Shown here in pieces: positions 27,401 to 40,020 of a stretch of 64,000 nucleotides of DNA. Source of the DNA: Hyalella azteca. Taxonomy: Eukaryota; Arthropoda; Malacostraca; Amphipoda; Hyalellidae. Location: NCBI RefSeq assembly GCF_000764305.2, contig NW_025944383.1, forward strand, positions 94,662 to 158,661. The letters are read 5' to 3'. Below the pieces are notes generated by a model that saw nothing but the letters and a program-made list of their open reading frames with translations, did no database searches and was not told the origin of the DNA. Made by a program: the position numbers and the translations under genes. Positions within the stretch are counted from its first letter, which is position 1, and each line of letters starts with the position of its first letter.

Positions 27401-30043
27401 AAAATTAAAGACATTCATTAATTAATGAAAGCAAAGAGAAGTGATATGAGAAATATTGTAAATGAAAGCGCATGCTGGTCGAAAGTGCAGGGCTGTGAAA
27501 TAAGCTACTGATGGCGTGAGATTCGCAAACCATGAGTGGTCCGGGCTGCATCAGCGCTTTGCGGCCTACCTTCTAAGCTAACTACTCAGTGACTGCAACG
27601 TTCATAAATCAAAACGCTGAAATCGCGGTATCTTAGAATAAAGTGGGAGTCTAATCTTTACAGTTTTCTATAAAATTTTATGACTGACACTGAAATTGAT
27701 CAGAACTTTCTATATTTTTCATGTGGTATGATTCACTTCCCAATTATATGCAATATGCAACTTTTGCTATGTGAGCAAAGATTTTTCATTTTAGATTTTC
27801 AATATGGATTTTCCGGCAGCATTATCGAAAACTATTTGCTTTCTCTCACGAGGTGGAAGCATAGCGGGAGATATTGCCTCGGGCTGAGTTCCAGGCGGTG
27901 AGCATCGATCTTCTTTTGCCATAAGAAGTCCTTTGCCGATAACGTCTTCAGTCAAAAATGCCTTGCGGTTCTCTGAAGAGGATTTGAACTTTACTTCAGG
28001 CCAAATGCATGGCGTTGTCTCATCAATAATTCCTTCAATTCCACCCTCGTCGAAAATCGTTCAGCTCAACCCTCTCGTTCATAAATGCACATGGTTGCAT
28101 TTATGGTTGTACATTCGCCTATAAAACAACCATCCTTAGATTTTTTCCTTCATATGAGGCACTGATGCGAACAGAAATGAACATGGAGAAAAAATTCTGT
28201 GATTCAATTTTATGGGCGAAACTAATATTGCGTGATTGCTAAATAGACAACAATGCAGGAAAGTTCATCACCAGTTTTTATACCAGGTTTCTGAGTTTGT
28301 ATTGAATCTCTCGTACCAGCGTGCAATTTCTTGGATGTGGAACTCAAACGCATTTAGTTGATTTACAGTTGCTATATTGTGCATTGGCATGATATGTTAA
28401 ACTTGGTGAAATTTTGTCTATTAGACGTTTCTTGCGGAAATTTTTGTGAGAAATTTTTGCCACGTGCAATGTCTTTATCGATCATATTTTTTTGTCAGAA
28501 TAATCATCGTCTTGCAATTGTTAGTGCGTCCCGAATAACACACGCCGAATCTCATTACCAATCCTGTAATTGTCGCCTTGGGCCTTCGCTGTATGTTACC
28601 AAAAATCTGCTAAGGAAGCTTCTCCCAAAAGCATGTAAAGGATGATTGTCCACGCGGCTCTTTACATCATAACAAATCAAATGAAATATTTTTCAATCTT
28701 CCTTCAATCGCACAAAAAAAACACAGACCAACATTACATTCCCTTGCCAACACCCCCTTACAAAACCCTACCGTCACTTAACTGCATCGTTAAATCCATT
28801 ATTTTCAAGGCAGCTTGACCGTTTACCACAATAGCTAGCACGACTAGGTTGCTTATAGTCTCTTTCTCTCACCCTCTCCCTCCCTCTGGGGGAGGGCAGG
28901 CGAGCCCCTGTCAAGGCACCCGTCTGTGACACACCGAATTCCTGTCAGGTGCGAATTGGAAATTCCTCTATCGGTTATTGCGGCCCCGGCAGCTGAGCGA
29001 TTAAACCTCGAGCATCGGGTGCAGTATTGCGGCGTTGGGGGGAAAATCAGAAGCTGCCGCGTCTGTAAATTTTCACTGGGAAGAAGTCCAACTCGATCAC
29101 TGTGGCCGTGAAATTTGTGGAAAAATCATGTGATTTAAAAGCAGAGGGAAAGTCATATGCAGCATATTTTTCAAAGGAATATATTTCAATAATTTTAAAT
29201 TCTTTATGAGAATAATTTACATTAAATTTTCTTTACGTGTAAATTTCTCGTCAAATCGTGACATAAACAATGAAATGAACTTCATACTTGGGTAAAATAT
29301 AAACAAAATTAACCCCCTTATAAAATGTCATTTGAATTATCCAGGGCTCTTTTATTCACTGTGAATCGCTAGGCATCCACATCAACAGCAACAATCCTTG
29401 TAACCATAATCTGTAATTTTAAATACTATTATAACCGGCTAACCGGAGACTTGTAGATTACCTAACTCTAGACGGCTACACCTCCTTACCTTGGCACTGA
29501 GCGAAAAGTGCGATTCCAAAGTGCCATTTCATTGCACTTTATTTGTTACAGAAATATTCAAATTGTAGAAAGAATTTATGGAAGACTTGCTGAACGCTCA
29601 AGTTGTGCCAAATTGCATTTTTCGCCCGCTACATTGCACAACGCTCTATATATTGAAGTTATATCTTCATGCTCTCGCGTACTTTTCAGGTATACTGTAA
29701 ACAGCTAAACGAATATTAAAGTAACAATAATAAATGGGAAATAATGTAAATTTCCAATGAAATATTGCCAGATTTTGCATGACCAACCAACGTCGCATCT
29801 GTAGGTTTGTATTACTGAGAAAAGGCAGCTGACCTCATGCAGCAGCCGCAAATTAAGCCGCCTGTAATATTCATATGATCATCATACTCGATTTAAAAGA
29901 CATCGTTGAGCTCGTACGAATAAAAATACTGAAATATAAATGTGTCACTTCCTTATTGTAACTGAACTACTTTATTAAGCTTTACTCGACTACCGCATTT
30001 GTATTAATTAACTCGTCGGTTTATCAAAAATTTTCTGTGTGTC
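24471..30043. other. Gene-less intronic stretch
   Basis: No supported gene. It includes the foldback at 26471-26509, listed separately. A minus-strand frame at 25620-25823 has a protein-like composition, but at 67 codons it is too short to call without homology. Confidence 0.4.
26471..26509. repeat. Perfect 15-base hairpin
   Basis: Arms AAACACTAAACACTA (26471-26485) and TAGTGTTTAGTGTTT (26495-26509) pair perfectly around a 9-base loop. The arm is itself a repeat of AAACACTA. It has the shape of a very short foldback or palindromic array end; no gene is attached. Confidence 0.75.
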
Positions 30044-30876
30044 TACCCAAATAAAAATTAAGGGTGGAGCACCGATGATTATAGGTGGCGATAGTAGATT
30101 ATTGGTGGCGTAACGGTGGGTGGCCAGATCTGCCGTAAATCGACAATAAAACACCAATAAATCGAAAGAGTTGCGAGTATAGGTGGGAGCCATCGATGAA
30201 TCATCGATGATTTATAGGGTCTGAAACATCTATGGCTCATTGCAGACAAATCTCTTGTGAGCCACCGATAACCGTTTTCCCAAACTGCACAGTGCACGAA
30301 GGTATTTACCACTGTAATTTATCCAACGTATAGTGAGGTGTTTTTGGGTTGCAGGTCATTCGAGATTAAGACGAAACCATGACTTGTGCTTGGCGTTCTG
30401 ACGTTCGTTCGGCGTTCTGAGACGAAACGTTCGGTGTGCTTAGCATTTAAGATTAAGTTCTGTTAAGAATATTTAGCGCAAATTTAGCGTGAATTCAGTA
30501 GGTACGAGTAAAACTGACAGATAGAAGCAAGGTGTTCACAAATTTTCCAAAACAAAGTGAAGCCACTGGGCATGTATCACACTGCTTCTGATATAAATTG
30601 TCCGCAGAACAATGGAAAATTTTTGTCGCAAAAAATTGTTTCTCAAAAGTAGACAGCGAATCCAATTTTTTATGTTCACATGAGATACGGTATTGAGTAA
30701 ATTTATTACGAATTATGCTTATACGCCAACTGGCTGTGTTGGAAATATTGCGATATGGTAAAGGTGGTGCACGCCACCCTTAATTCACTGTATAAATCAA
30801 AGCTGCTCCACCTATGGCGTCCGCCTATAGCCATCATAAAAACATAGGTGCTCCACTCTTAATTTTTATTTGGGTA
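30044..30876. mobile_element. Non-autonomous TA-flanked transposon, ~830 bases
   Basis: Left terminus after TA (30044-30045) reads CCCAAATAAAAATTAAGGGT. The reverse complement of the right terminus, before TA (30875-30876), reads CCCAAATAAAAATTAAGAGT. The match continues through GGAGCACC, about 30 bases with two differences. TA duplication with such ends suits a Tc1/mariner-type MITE. Subterminal GGTGG and CCACC motifs (GATTATAGGTGGCG; CGCCACCCTTAA) recur in inverted orientation near each end. No transposase frame is present; the short minus-strand frames inside are not genes. Confidence 0.8.
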
Positions 30877-33800
30877 GTTTTCGTACGTTGAAAACACGAC
30901 TTCTTTATACTAAATTATTCAGTCAGGACAAACATGCCATGCGTGTTGAGTTTATATCAAATGACAAGTCTCCAAATGCATTCGATATTTTTTTAATGTT
31001 ATCAACTGTTGTGGTGATAAAGAAGGACAGGAGAGGCTGCTCTCGAGAAAGCTTCCATGGACTACCCTTAGGTAGACTTGTGGACAAGACCCTTAATTTT
31101 CAATTTGTGATTCGCTTCTTAACGTCATCCTTCACATGTCATCGAATTCTTGTGCATATATATCAGATGTGGCTAGAATATTGTCAAATATCTACATCAA
31201 AATTTAACAACTCTCTGCAGTCGGAAGAGCAGAACAGAAACATGAGCGAAGAGGCGCCGCCGAAAAGTTCGTTGAGGAAGCGGAACTTTTGAGCGCGTCC
31301 TTCCGTAGGGACTTCCACGACTAGGAGCGCAGCCGCAAACAACAATTTCGTCAGGCCTAAAAATTTGCTGTGGCTTTAATGAACTGCCAGCTATATTAAC
31401 GCCTCAAATTTGTATCTCCCCAAGGATGGAGAGTTTTTGGCCGACATCGCTTCCAATTCCTGTACATAACGGACCGTCGATGGCATCTTTAATATTTTCG
31501 GCACTCCCACATGACCAAGAACAAAATATACTGTACATGCAAAATATGTCTAAATCACGGAAAAGCTTGCAAATGAAAAGCTTGTTTAAATGACGTTTCT
31601 GGTAGATAAAGCTTTATATTTATTAACAAATTACTTTTTGATATATATTTCTCATACCAGTTGTCAGGAGGTGCGTGGATTTCAAAATATATCAATTCAT
31701 AGTAGCCTTTTCAAAGCTCTATAAAAAGTTTAAAGAGGCTTTATTTTCTAGCCTATCCCACCGTTTTGCTTGTGAATTACACCAAGCAGACACTCGGAAA
31801 TGTTGTAAATGTTCCATTGAAGAAATATTTTACGTTGCAAACCAGCTTCGTCCATTTCTAGCTCGATCTTTTATGATCCCTCGACAGATGCTGAGAATAA
31901 GTAAATCTGCAGGAGTTTTGTAAGGTGTCGGGCGAACGGTGCTCATTACCCGACACAATTCCGTGCTGCGTATCGCTCGAACAATTCTTGGCGCGCCTCG
32001 CCTGCTGTTTTCAGATACAGACCACGACGTACATTTGTGGCCAGGCGATGTTTTCAGATGCAGTCGGCGGCGAACATCTGCGCTCATATGAGCATCTCAC
32101 GGACCTCTCTGCCTGCCCAAATATCTGGCCAATGCCAGCTTTAGCCCATATATCGCGGCAGCTTTATATTAGCCTTACGCGAACGCTGCTTCTGCCTCTG
32201 CCTCTGACTCGCTTATGATGTCCGACGCGTGCAAGAATCCACGGGCTCCAGTTGCTTAACTGGCCGCGCCTCGCTGCTTCCAGAGATCAGTTTTTAGTAA
32301 ATTGGATGACTATTAACGCATTATTCGAGTCCTAAACTTATATATTAATGCTATCTACATCTCAATAGATTTTATGTAAATATTGATTGACATATTAAAA
32401 TGCTGTTCGTGAAAAATTGTCAATTAGAAAAGTTTTCAGTTTTAACTTCGACCTTCGTGCATATACGAGCATGATCTTTCTATTGACAATCCAAATATCG
32501 CTTAATTCATGATCCTGTGATTTTAAAGTTTCGCCAGTTACATGACTGGCGTATTTCACCCTAACCGCATTGGGTTTAAATTAACTAATTTTTCTGTCGC
32601 TCGACTGTGAACCTCTGAAGTTTCAATCCATGTGGCTGTGCTCGTCGTGATAGCGAAGTCGTTTGCGTGACGATCTGTTATGCGGACCATCAAAATATTT
32701 GTTTGATTTAATTACTATATAATCGTATAGCAACTTATTAAAACAAATGTGAAGCAAGTCACTAGGATCATTCGGAGCAGTGCCAAATTCTCATTTTCTT
32801 TATTATTGAAGTACGCATATTTTGACTGTTCAAGTTGATTAATAATAAATTTAATTTTATTATTTTTCTTTGACTAAAACTTTGATATTGAAAACTCGAA
32901 ACCAAGGAAGGAAATTTATCAAAAAGTTTCTACCAAAATTATTTTAAATTATTGTAAATTGCCTGTTTCTGCTATGTTAGGAGAGTTTGAAGCAATGATA
33001 TACGGAGCATGACTCTTCGCTTAGAATCATGTTGTATTTTAATGAAACTCTGACGTAATTACATTAAAATTTTTACGCCAAATGACTTACTTTTTTCCCT
33101 TGTAACAAGTTTTTTCCTTAAAAATTAATTGCAGTTAATAATAGCATTTGAGAGTTGGAATATCGCTTGCCATAGCTATTGAGCTACATGCCACATGTCG
33201 TATGTACAATACATGCTACATGTCGAGCAAAACGATACTTGCGACAAACTACGCCAAAGACTCAATATATGAACATATTAAATACTGTCCTGCTGTGGTG
33301 GAAGAACAGGGTTTCTATGAATAATTGACATCCTGGTCATGAAAACGTGCCATTAAACCAAATTATGTTCCGTTTAGTAATACAAATCTTTTTACCTGAA
33401 ATATTTGTAAATGGCCTGATTAAGTCCTGCTGGTCAATTATTTTAATTCAAGATAAACTTCAATTTTCACTGAAGTGTCTAATCTTGCTCATACTGTTTT
33501 AGTATATTTGAGAAAATTTCGGTTGTAAATATACAAAAAAATGCTCTTAACTTATGAAATAAAATACTTCATTATCAAAAAATCCATTTAACGATTTTCA
33601 TTTAAATTTGTAATGATCAAATTATTAAGATTGGATCATATGTAATGAAGTACAACGTAATGCAGTTCGCGGATATGTAGTTTCTTACTGTACATAAACG
33701 TCGACAATTCACAAAATGTCATTTGTTAAAGTTGAAAAAAACTAAATTAAGTACAATACGCAGTGATTCAGAAAGTTTTTCAAGCACTATTACTACAACT

Positions 33801-34323
33801 TGTCCGTGCAAAAGTTTGCATAAATCCTGCTCTAAACTTTATTTTTCCCTGAGTTTCTAGTCGTGAAAAGTAATACGCTTTTACACTGTATCATTCCATT
33901 CGTCTGATGAGTTCCTTAATTATATTAGCTCAGAAACCTAACAAAGAAATTGAGAATGTTTACTAAATACCGTGATTTCCAAAATTATTTTTAAATTTTA
34001 ATAGAATTGTTTAACAATACCATAATTTTCAAAGAAGACTTTGAAAACTTTATTTGATAATATTGAATTATTTGATGTTTTTTATTTATTATGCAATTAC
34101 GTTGGTTTTCAACTCCTTAGCTTTCATAAAGTTTGATCCATATTAAGTACCATATTTATTTAGACTTGTTGTTGTTCCTTGAACAAGTCAGATTACCTGC
34201 TTTACAACTCCAATAACATGTAGACTTCTTGCACAAAAACCAAAACTTATTTTATTGATTTACGGAAATATATTGCGAAACCTTGCACGAACCTGGCCCA
34301 CTGATTTTTTTTAATACCTTCAG
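30877..34323. other. Gene-less intronic stretch
   Basis: No supported gene. A plus-strand frame of about 140 codons (30870-31292) starts in the transposon terminus and has no recognisable domain. The GC-richer patch at 31920-32280 has an 8-base hairpin (GTGTCGGG...CCCGACAC, 31925-31956) but no coding evidence. The end is the polypyrimidine tract of the neuroligin 3' splice site. Confidence 0.4.
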
Positions 34324-34521
34324 GTTTCCTGAACACAAATGAAGACCCACTGAAGCGGTCCATCACCAACTACGGGCTCATGGACCAGATCGCAGCGCTG
34401 CACTGGCTCAACGAGAACATCGCGGCCTTCGGCGGTGATCCTGAGAGCATCACAATCTTCGGCCACGGCACCGGCGCCGCCTGCATCAACTTCTTACTCA
34501 CCTCGCGCGCCGTCCCATCAA
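34324..34521 (+). CDS. nlg: Neuroligin, internal exon (degenerate catalytic elbow)
   Basis: This exon continues the neuroligin esterase-like domain. It reads GFLNTNEDPLKRSITNYGLM, then DQIAALHWLNENIAAFGGDP and ITIFGHGTGAACINFLLTS. The NYGLMDQIAALHW...FGGDP block is diagnostic of the carboxylesterase/cholinesterase fold. GHGTG replaces GESAG, so the nucleophilic serine is missing, which is the mark of neuroligins. The exon is 198 bases, starts after ACCTTCAG and ends TCAA|GTGAGT. It is phase 1 at both borders. In insect neuroligins the next residues are of the RGLFHRAI type, and the leftover A would start that Arg codon. I could not find that exon downstream, so the next intron is probably longer than 29 kb. 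Confidence 0.94.
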
Positions 34522-34601
34522 GTGAGTCTCGTGTTAGCGTCGTCCCACGTCCTGCATCAACTTCTTACTCACCTCATCGGCAACTCACAAAAGTGGGTCA
34601 T
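34480..34601 (+). repeat. Partial duplication of the neuroligin exon end and splice site
   Basis: The 25-base block beginning CCTGCATCAACTTCTTACTC (34480-34504), coding ACINFLLTS, recurs exactly at 34551-34575, 71 bases downstream. A GTGGGT lies at 34593, exactly 71 bases from the true GTGAGT at 34522. The bases between block and splice site are much less alike. The layout parallels the four-copy array after the previous exon. Confidence 0.75.
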
Positions 34602-36326
34602 CCTCAAGTCAGCATTGAGGTTTAAGTTTTACTAGAGTTGAGTTTATTTTCTACTAAGCCTCTAAGTCAGTCTTCTCTACTCAAATACTGACGGGTATGG
34701 CGATGTCAACCAATGATAAACTAACATTTCTAATTGATCAATTTATCGACAGAATGTTCACGTAAAGTTAGTTTAATGCCTTTCACCTTTAAAGCTTCAT
34801 TCGTCATCCGAAACTTTAGAGGAACAACGCTTGTGATTTGAGTTTTTATTTGGTTATCCAAATTTCAAAAAATTACCTTTCCAAATGATATCTCGTGGTT
34901 TAAATTTTCTTTCTTTAAGCTCTGTACCAAGTGAATCTATATATTTGTAGCTATAATATCGGGTATACGTTTTTTTATCAACAGGATCAAAGAGGGGACT
35001 TGAAAGAGGTTTATAAGCTTTAGTGAAGCCTATAGATGCTCTTCTTTGCTGGCGAACATTATCTTATTATTCTTTTCAGCAGTACTTAAGTGAAGATTAT
35101 ACTTCTATGATGAGTTAACTAAGTAAAAAAAATAGTTTATAATCAATTTGGCTTTCATTTGATGGAAGCGCTTGCTTACACCTAAATATATATTCAAAAT
35201 TCTGACTAAATAATACATTGTAAATGGCAAACTAAAAGCGCAATTGAGAGATCTGTTTTATATATTATTTGTCGTACAGCATTTGCTTATCTTAATTTGT
35301 CCCACGCATTTATTTATTCTTCAAATTAGGTTTTACTTTTCCGTTCCTCTTTAGCACGGACATCACTATTTTTTATATTTCCGGGTCGTAATAAAGTCGT
35401 ACGGGAAATATTGGGGTTCACAATAAATTTTGCTGAAGAATTAAATTCCAATTTAAGGATCCCAAATTTCCTGAGGGATAATTGCCATGGACCGGCTACT
35501 GAACAATGATTGCGAGGCCGTAAATCCATCAGCCAATCACCATTCAAGTTTTACGCCGAACCTACCAATCACTGATATTAGATTGACGATCATTAAATGC
35601 TTACGATCATCGTAAATGTTTTTTTTTTTTGTGTGTGCGACCACAAAGCCCAGTAATTTACCGCCTTCATTGCTATTTAATCCATTAAAAAATTCTGCGA
35701 CGTAAATTTTACTTAGTTTGTCAGTCGTTACCATTTTCACCGCATATATTTCTTCAGATGCGGGCCATTTTTTTTTTTTTTTTTGAATCCGTTCTCTTTC
35801 CTTGCAGATTTTGTCACGTGTTCCTAATTGCAGGCAATCTCGGGAGCGAAACATAATTGCTTTCATTTGCATAAGATGCTCACTTCCAGGCTCAGTCCTC
35901 CACTTTCCGTCAAATTTTATCCCATTGAAGAACGTTGGGAACTAAATTATATTTCTTAGATGCTCTCATCTATTTATTTTGCATACAAATTTTTCCTGCT
36001 GGTTATTTATTCGTTAATTTATATTTTATCATTATTAGGGGTATATAAATATAGAATTTTTTAGCGAAAGCACGATTGAACAATCATCAATATTTTTCAA
36101 TCATGTTACTACTGCACAACGATGAATGCTAATATTCGTGTGATTAATATTTTTAATTTCACTCCACTCGTGTACTGTTATTCTGGTCCATGCATATCAA
36201 TGCATTAATTTTCATCGTTTTAAGCTAACTTTCCTTTTCAATGCGCATTTCTGGACCTCATTGAAAATCTTGGCATATTCATGGATTGCCGTTTGCCTGC
36301 AGAAGAATTATCTCTGATTAATTAGA
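34602..36326. other. Gene-less intronic stretch
   Basis: Nothing supported. T runs at about 35620 and 35770 and short chance frames only. Confidence 0.4.
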
Positions 36327-37066
36327 ACGCGACGAAATTAAATTAAGTACGTGACGAAATTAAAAGATGTACGCGACGAAATTAAAATTAGTACGCGACG
36401 AAATTAAAATAATACATGACGAAATAAATAAGTACGTGAAGAAATTAAAATGAGTACATGATGAAATTAAAATCAGTATACGCCACGAAATTAAAATCTG
36501 TACCTGACGAAATTAAAATCAGTACGCGACGAAATTAAAATCAGTACGCGACGAAATTAAAACAAGTATGCGACGAAATTAAAATAAGTACATGACGAAA
36601 TTAAGATCAGTACGCGAAGAAATTAAAATCAGTATGCGACGAAATTAAAACAAGTATGCGACGAAATTAAGATCAGTACGCGAAGAAATTAAAATCAGTA
36701 TGCGACGAAATTAAAATTAGTACGCGACGAAATTAAAATAAGTACATGACGAAATAAATAAGTACATGACGAAATAAATAAGTACGTGAAGAAATTAAAA
36801 TGAGTACATAATGAAATTAAATCAGTACGCGACGAAATTAAAATCTGTACGCGACGAAATTAAAATCAGTACTCGACGAAAGTAAAATAAGTACGTGACG
36901 AAATTAAAATAAGTACGCGACGAAATTAAAATAAGTACGCGACGAAATTAAAATAAGTACGCGACGAAATTAAAATAAGTACGCGACGAAATTAAAATAA
37001 GTACCCGACGAAATTAAAATCAGTACGTGAAGAAATTAAAAAAGTACGCGACGAATTTAAGTGTTT
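36327..37066 (+). repeat. 22-base minisatellite, ~33 units
   Basis: The unit is GTACGCGACGAAATTAAAAT plus two bases (AA, CA or TA), repeated head to tail for about 740 bases. Common variants are ATGACG, GTGAAG and TGCGACG for CGCGACG. A block of several variants near 36401-36490 recurs near 36735-36840, suggesting a larger internal duplication. There are no spacers, so it is not a CRISPR array. Every unit carries stop codons in most frames. Confidence 0.92.
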
Positions 37067-40020
37067 TAGTAAAAGTACATTAGCGCTGCGGCTCTCCGCT
37101 AGCATTCTTTGAGCTCATTTTCAAGAATCATTTTTCTTCCCGTGAGCTCATGCGAGTCGTGAGCTCAGGGACTGGTTGAAACTGATGCATACCGAGATAA
37201 GGTAAACCAAATATCAAATATAAACTCTATTTTGTTTAAAATACTCGACTCAATATACTTCAGCACATGCACAAATTTCTGTTTCTACAACAAAAGTTCT
37301 AATAAAGATGAATTTTTTTGCTCTTTTTAATAATAGCATAATTTTAAGGATATTTTCCTGAAAACTACCTTGGTTCATCATTCGACAATTATTTTCATAT
37401 TCCATATTGATCCACGACTGAGAGTACATTTTTTTAACTCTCCTACCTCAGTTGCTCGTTTACTCTCCTCCAATGTAATGACTCCTTGACTTATTCAATG
37501 CTACACCGGAAACTCTCCTTAATGCACCTGTAACGAAATGCTCTCCCTCATAGTAGTGACTGCCTGGTTTAACTAAAAGCCCAAGATTCTGCGGAGTAGC
37601 TGAGAATATAGATACACATATGCTCCTAAGCACCTTACTTAAGATCAATATTTGTCCGAGCAGCTTAGGAAAAGCCTCAGTCAACCGAGAAAATATCACA
37701 ATGGCTTAAACTTAGTCTCGCCCGATCCTCTAGTTTTCGACCAACTTTTCAGAACGGACGTATTTTGGAGTCCAAGTCTGAGTGTATCCATAGAAAAACA
37801 ACCTGAGAAAATCTCAAAAAGATTTTTATCTTAACTTATTAACTTGCTTTTAAAAATTTAATATTCATATGATTAAGTTACATTAAGAAACCAGGCAGGT
37901 AAGATAAATCTAAGATCGCTGGCATTGCTGCAAAACAATGGCCGGATGATTATATATTAATGACCAAAATATATCTATTAAATATTTCATGCACCGAGAA
38001 ACTTTAATTTTTCCGACTACATAGCAAAACCCCTTCTTCATTTTATACGCGGTTTTAGGTTTGTTATAATTGCTTAACAATAAATTTATGATGATGCGTT
38101 GATGACAATTATCACATACTAACGCATTGTTATAAAACATGTCCTATCGCCATTCCAGATAACATTATTTCTGATTCGCTGCAAGTTTCAAATGAGCAAA
38201 TTGATGTAATATGTTGGTCGCAATATTCAGACAGTTGTAACAGAAGTCGTTTGACTTAAATGGGTAAATATTTGGGTTGTTCCAATACATGTTTTCGATT
38301 ATAGCTGATACTTAATTTATTCTAGGAGAATCTAGTCAAGTGATACAAGTTTAGGAAACGAACATTTGTAGGAAAAATCGAAGACATGCTAGACGAAAAC
38401 ATGTTAGTTTAGAATCGATAGAAGGGTTCACATGGGAGTGGCTTCCAGCTTTGCAGAATCACTGTGGGTAAGCCGCTTTTGATTTTGTTTTCATTTAAAA
38501 TATTTGAAGTATGAATGATTTTTCTCGGAAAATTAAACCCAGCGCTCGCAATGATCTTAATTTTTTATATGGCTCGAATAATTCTTATACCACTTCAAGC
38601 TGTTCTCTATTTTTCAGACGGTAGTAAGGGAAAATTTAACATTTTGTCATAAGATCCTGTAGGTTGTAATATATAACATTCTTTAGCAGAACCTGTAAGT
38701 AACCTTAATGGATTTTCAATCCACTTGCTGTTCAATCTTTCTTCGCTGCTCTTGGGAGTTGGCAGCTCATGTTACAAAAAACTGCCAGAAGCTTTTGTGT
38801 GATAGAAACTTAACAAATAAATAACAAAAATATTGTGAAGGGTTTCCTAAAGATTGAAAAATTGAATTATCCTTCACCCATGACCACGGACAAGCTAAAA
38901 TACTACTAAAGAATTTCGTCCTGTATATTAAAAATCTTTTCCTAGAAACAACTGCTGTTTGTGGAGAATAAAAAGTTAAATTATTTATTTTGGCAAATAG
39001 TTATGATAGTTCGACTTCTAAGTGTGTATGCAATTTAATCATGATACTTGAAAACAAATCTGAGAAATTTTATTCTGTGTAATTTTTTGTTCCACTATAG
39101 TTTCAGATTCTTTTGAAACCGTCCCCTTGAAAAATTCACAAATGCCACCTAGCAAAGCCTACGGACGATTAAATTCACTCAAGTTACTGACTAGATTATG
39201 CTCCAATATCTTTTTTTCCTTTTAAAACTTTTCAGCGACAATCCACAGTTCATTTATTGAGAAATCTCTTCATGTTTTACTAATTTCTTTGTTGATATTT
39301 ACACGAGTATATTTTTACAATGTAGTTTCATAGCATCCACGACTTATAAGCGATTACTTCAATATTCACTTGCAGTCGCTGAGCCAATGAATAATTTGGC
39401 GCTTCAAAAATACGATTTTGTAACCGAAAGTTTCTTCTACTCAACTTTTGGTTTAGAACCCCATTTCGGCTCGTCTGCATCAAGAAAATAATCGTTATGC
39501 TTGGAAATCAATGGAGATCTCTGAATTACTTTTAAGTTCCATGATATGTTGCGTGTTTTTCTGTATTGTATGTGAAATATTGCATGAAATATTGCTCACT
39601 GCTAAAATGAATACTATTATTTAATTATTATTTTGTCATAACGATATCAAAAATATCAGGATTACTTCAGCAAGTCGGATATTTCACTGTCTGCCTTTTT
39701 CATGAGAAATATTTTTGCAGAAATGTTTCGTCGGAGCGAAGAAATTCATCCAGCAGGTTTGTGTCTTGAGCCAATAAAACGCACACAAGATTTGCCCTTC
39801 TGGACGTGAAAAAAGCATAGAAATGTATTTTTTGAAGCATTCTGAAGGAAATGAAATGTTCAATCGATTTTAATCGATTTTTACCGTCACAGAAACTGCG
39901 GTTTTCCTATGAGGCAAAAATCTTGGATTTGCATTAAGCTCTCAACTTTGGTGCATGTTAAAAAACAAACTGAAAGTTTAGACAATAGTTGATAGTTTCT
40001 AAATCCGGGTTGTGGCATTA
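37067..40020. other. Gene-less intronic stretch
   Basis: No supported gene or RNA. AT-rich with short chance frames. Confidence 0.4.

Larger units (their letters stand above)
11942..34323 (+). other. Neuroligin intron, 22,382 bases, phase 1
   Basis: It begins GTCAGTACTAAT and ends with a T-rich tract and ACCTTCAG before the exon at 34324. The exon before gives G and the exon after gives GT, together GGT (Gly), preserving the family sequence. The intron contains five large tandem arrays, one transposon and several foldbacks. Confidence 0.85.

Noticed and set aside
30870..31292. 140-codon plus-strand frame
   Set aside because: Starts inside the transposon terminus without ATG and shows no family motif; within chance expectation for AT-rich DNA.
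11792..34521. Active carboxylesterase or acetylcholinesterase gene
   Set aside because: The GESAG nucleophile motif is GHGTG and the oxyanion HGGG is HGES, so the protein lacks the catalytic serine; the loop sequences are of neuroligin type.
36327..37066. CRISPR-like regular repeat
   Set aside because: The 22-base units abut directly, with no unique spacers and no cas genes; the setting is eukaryotic.
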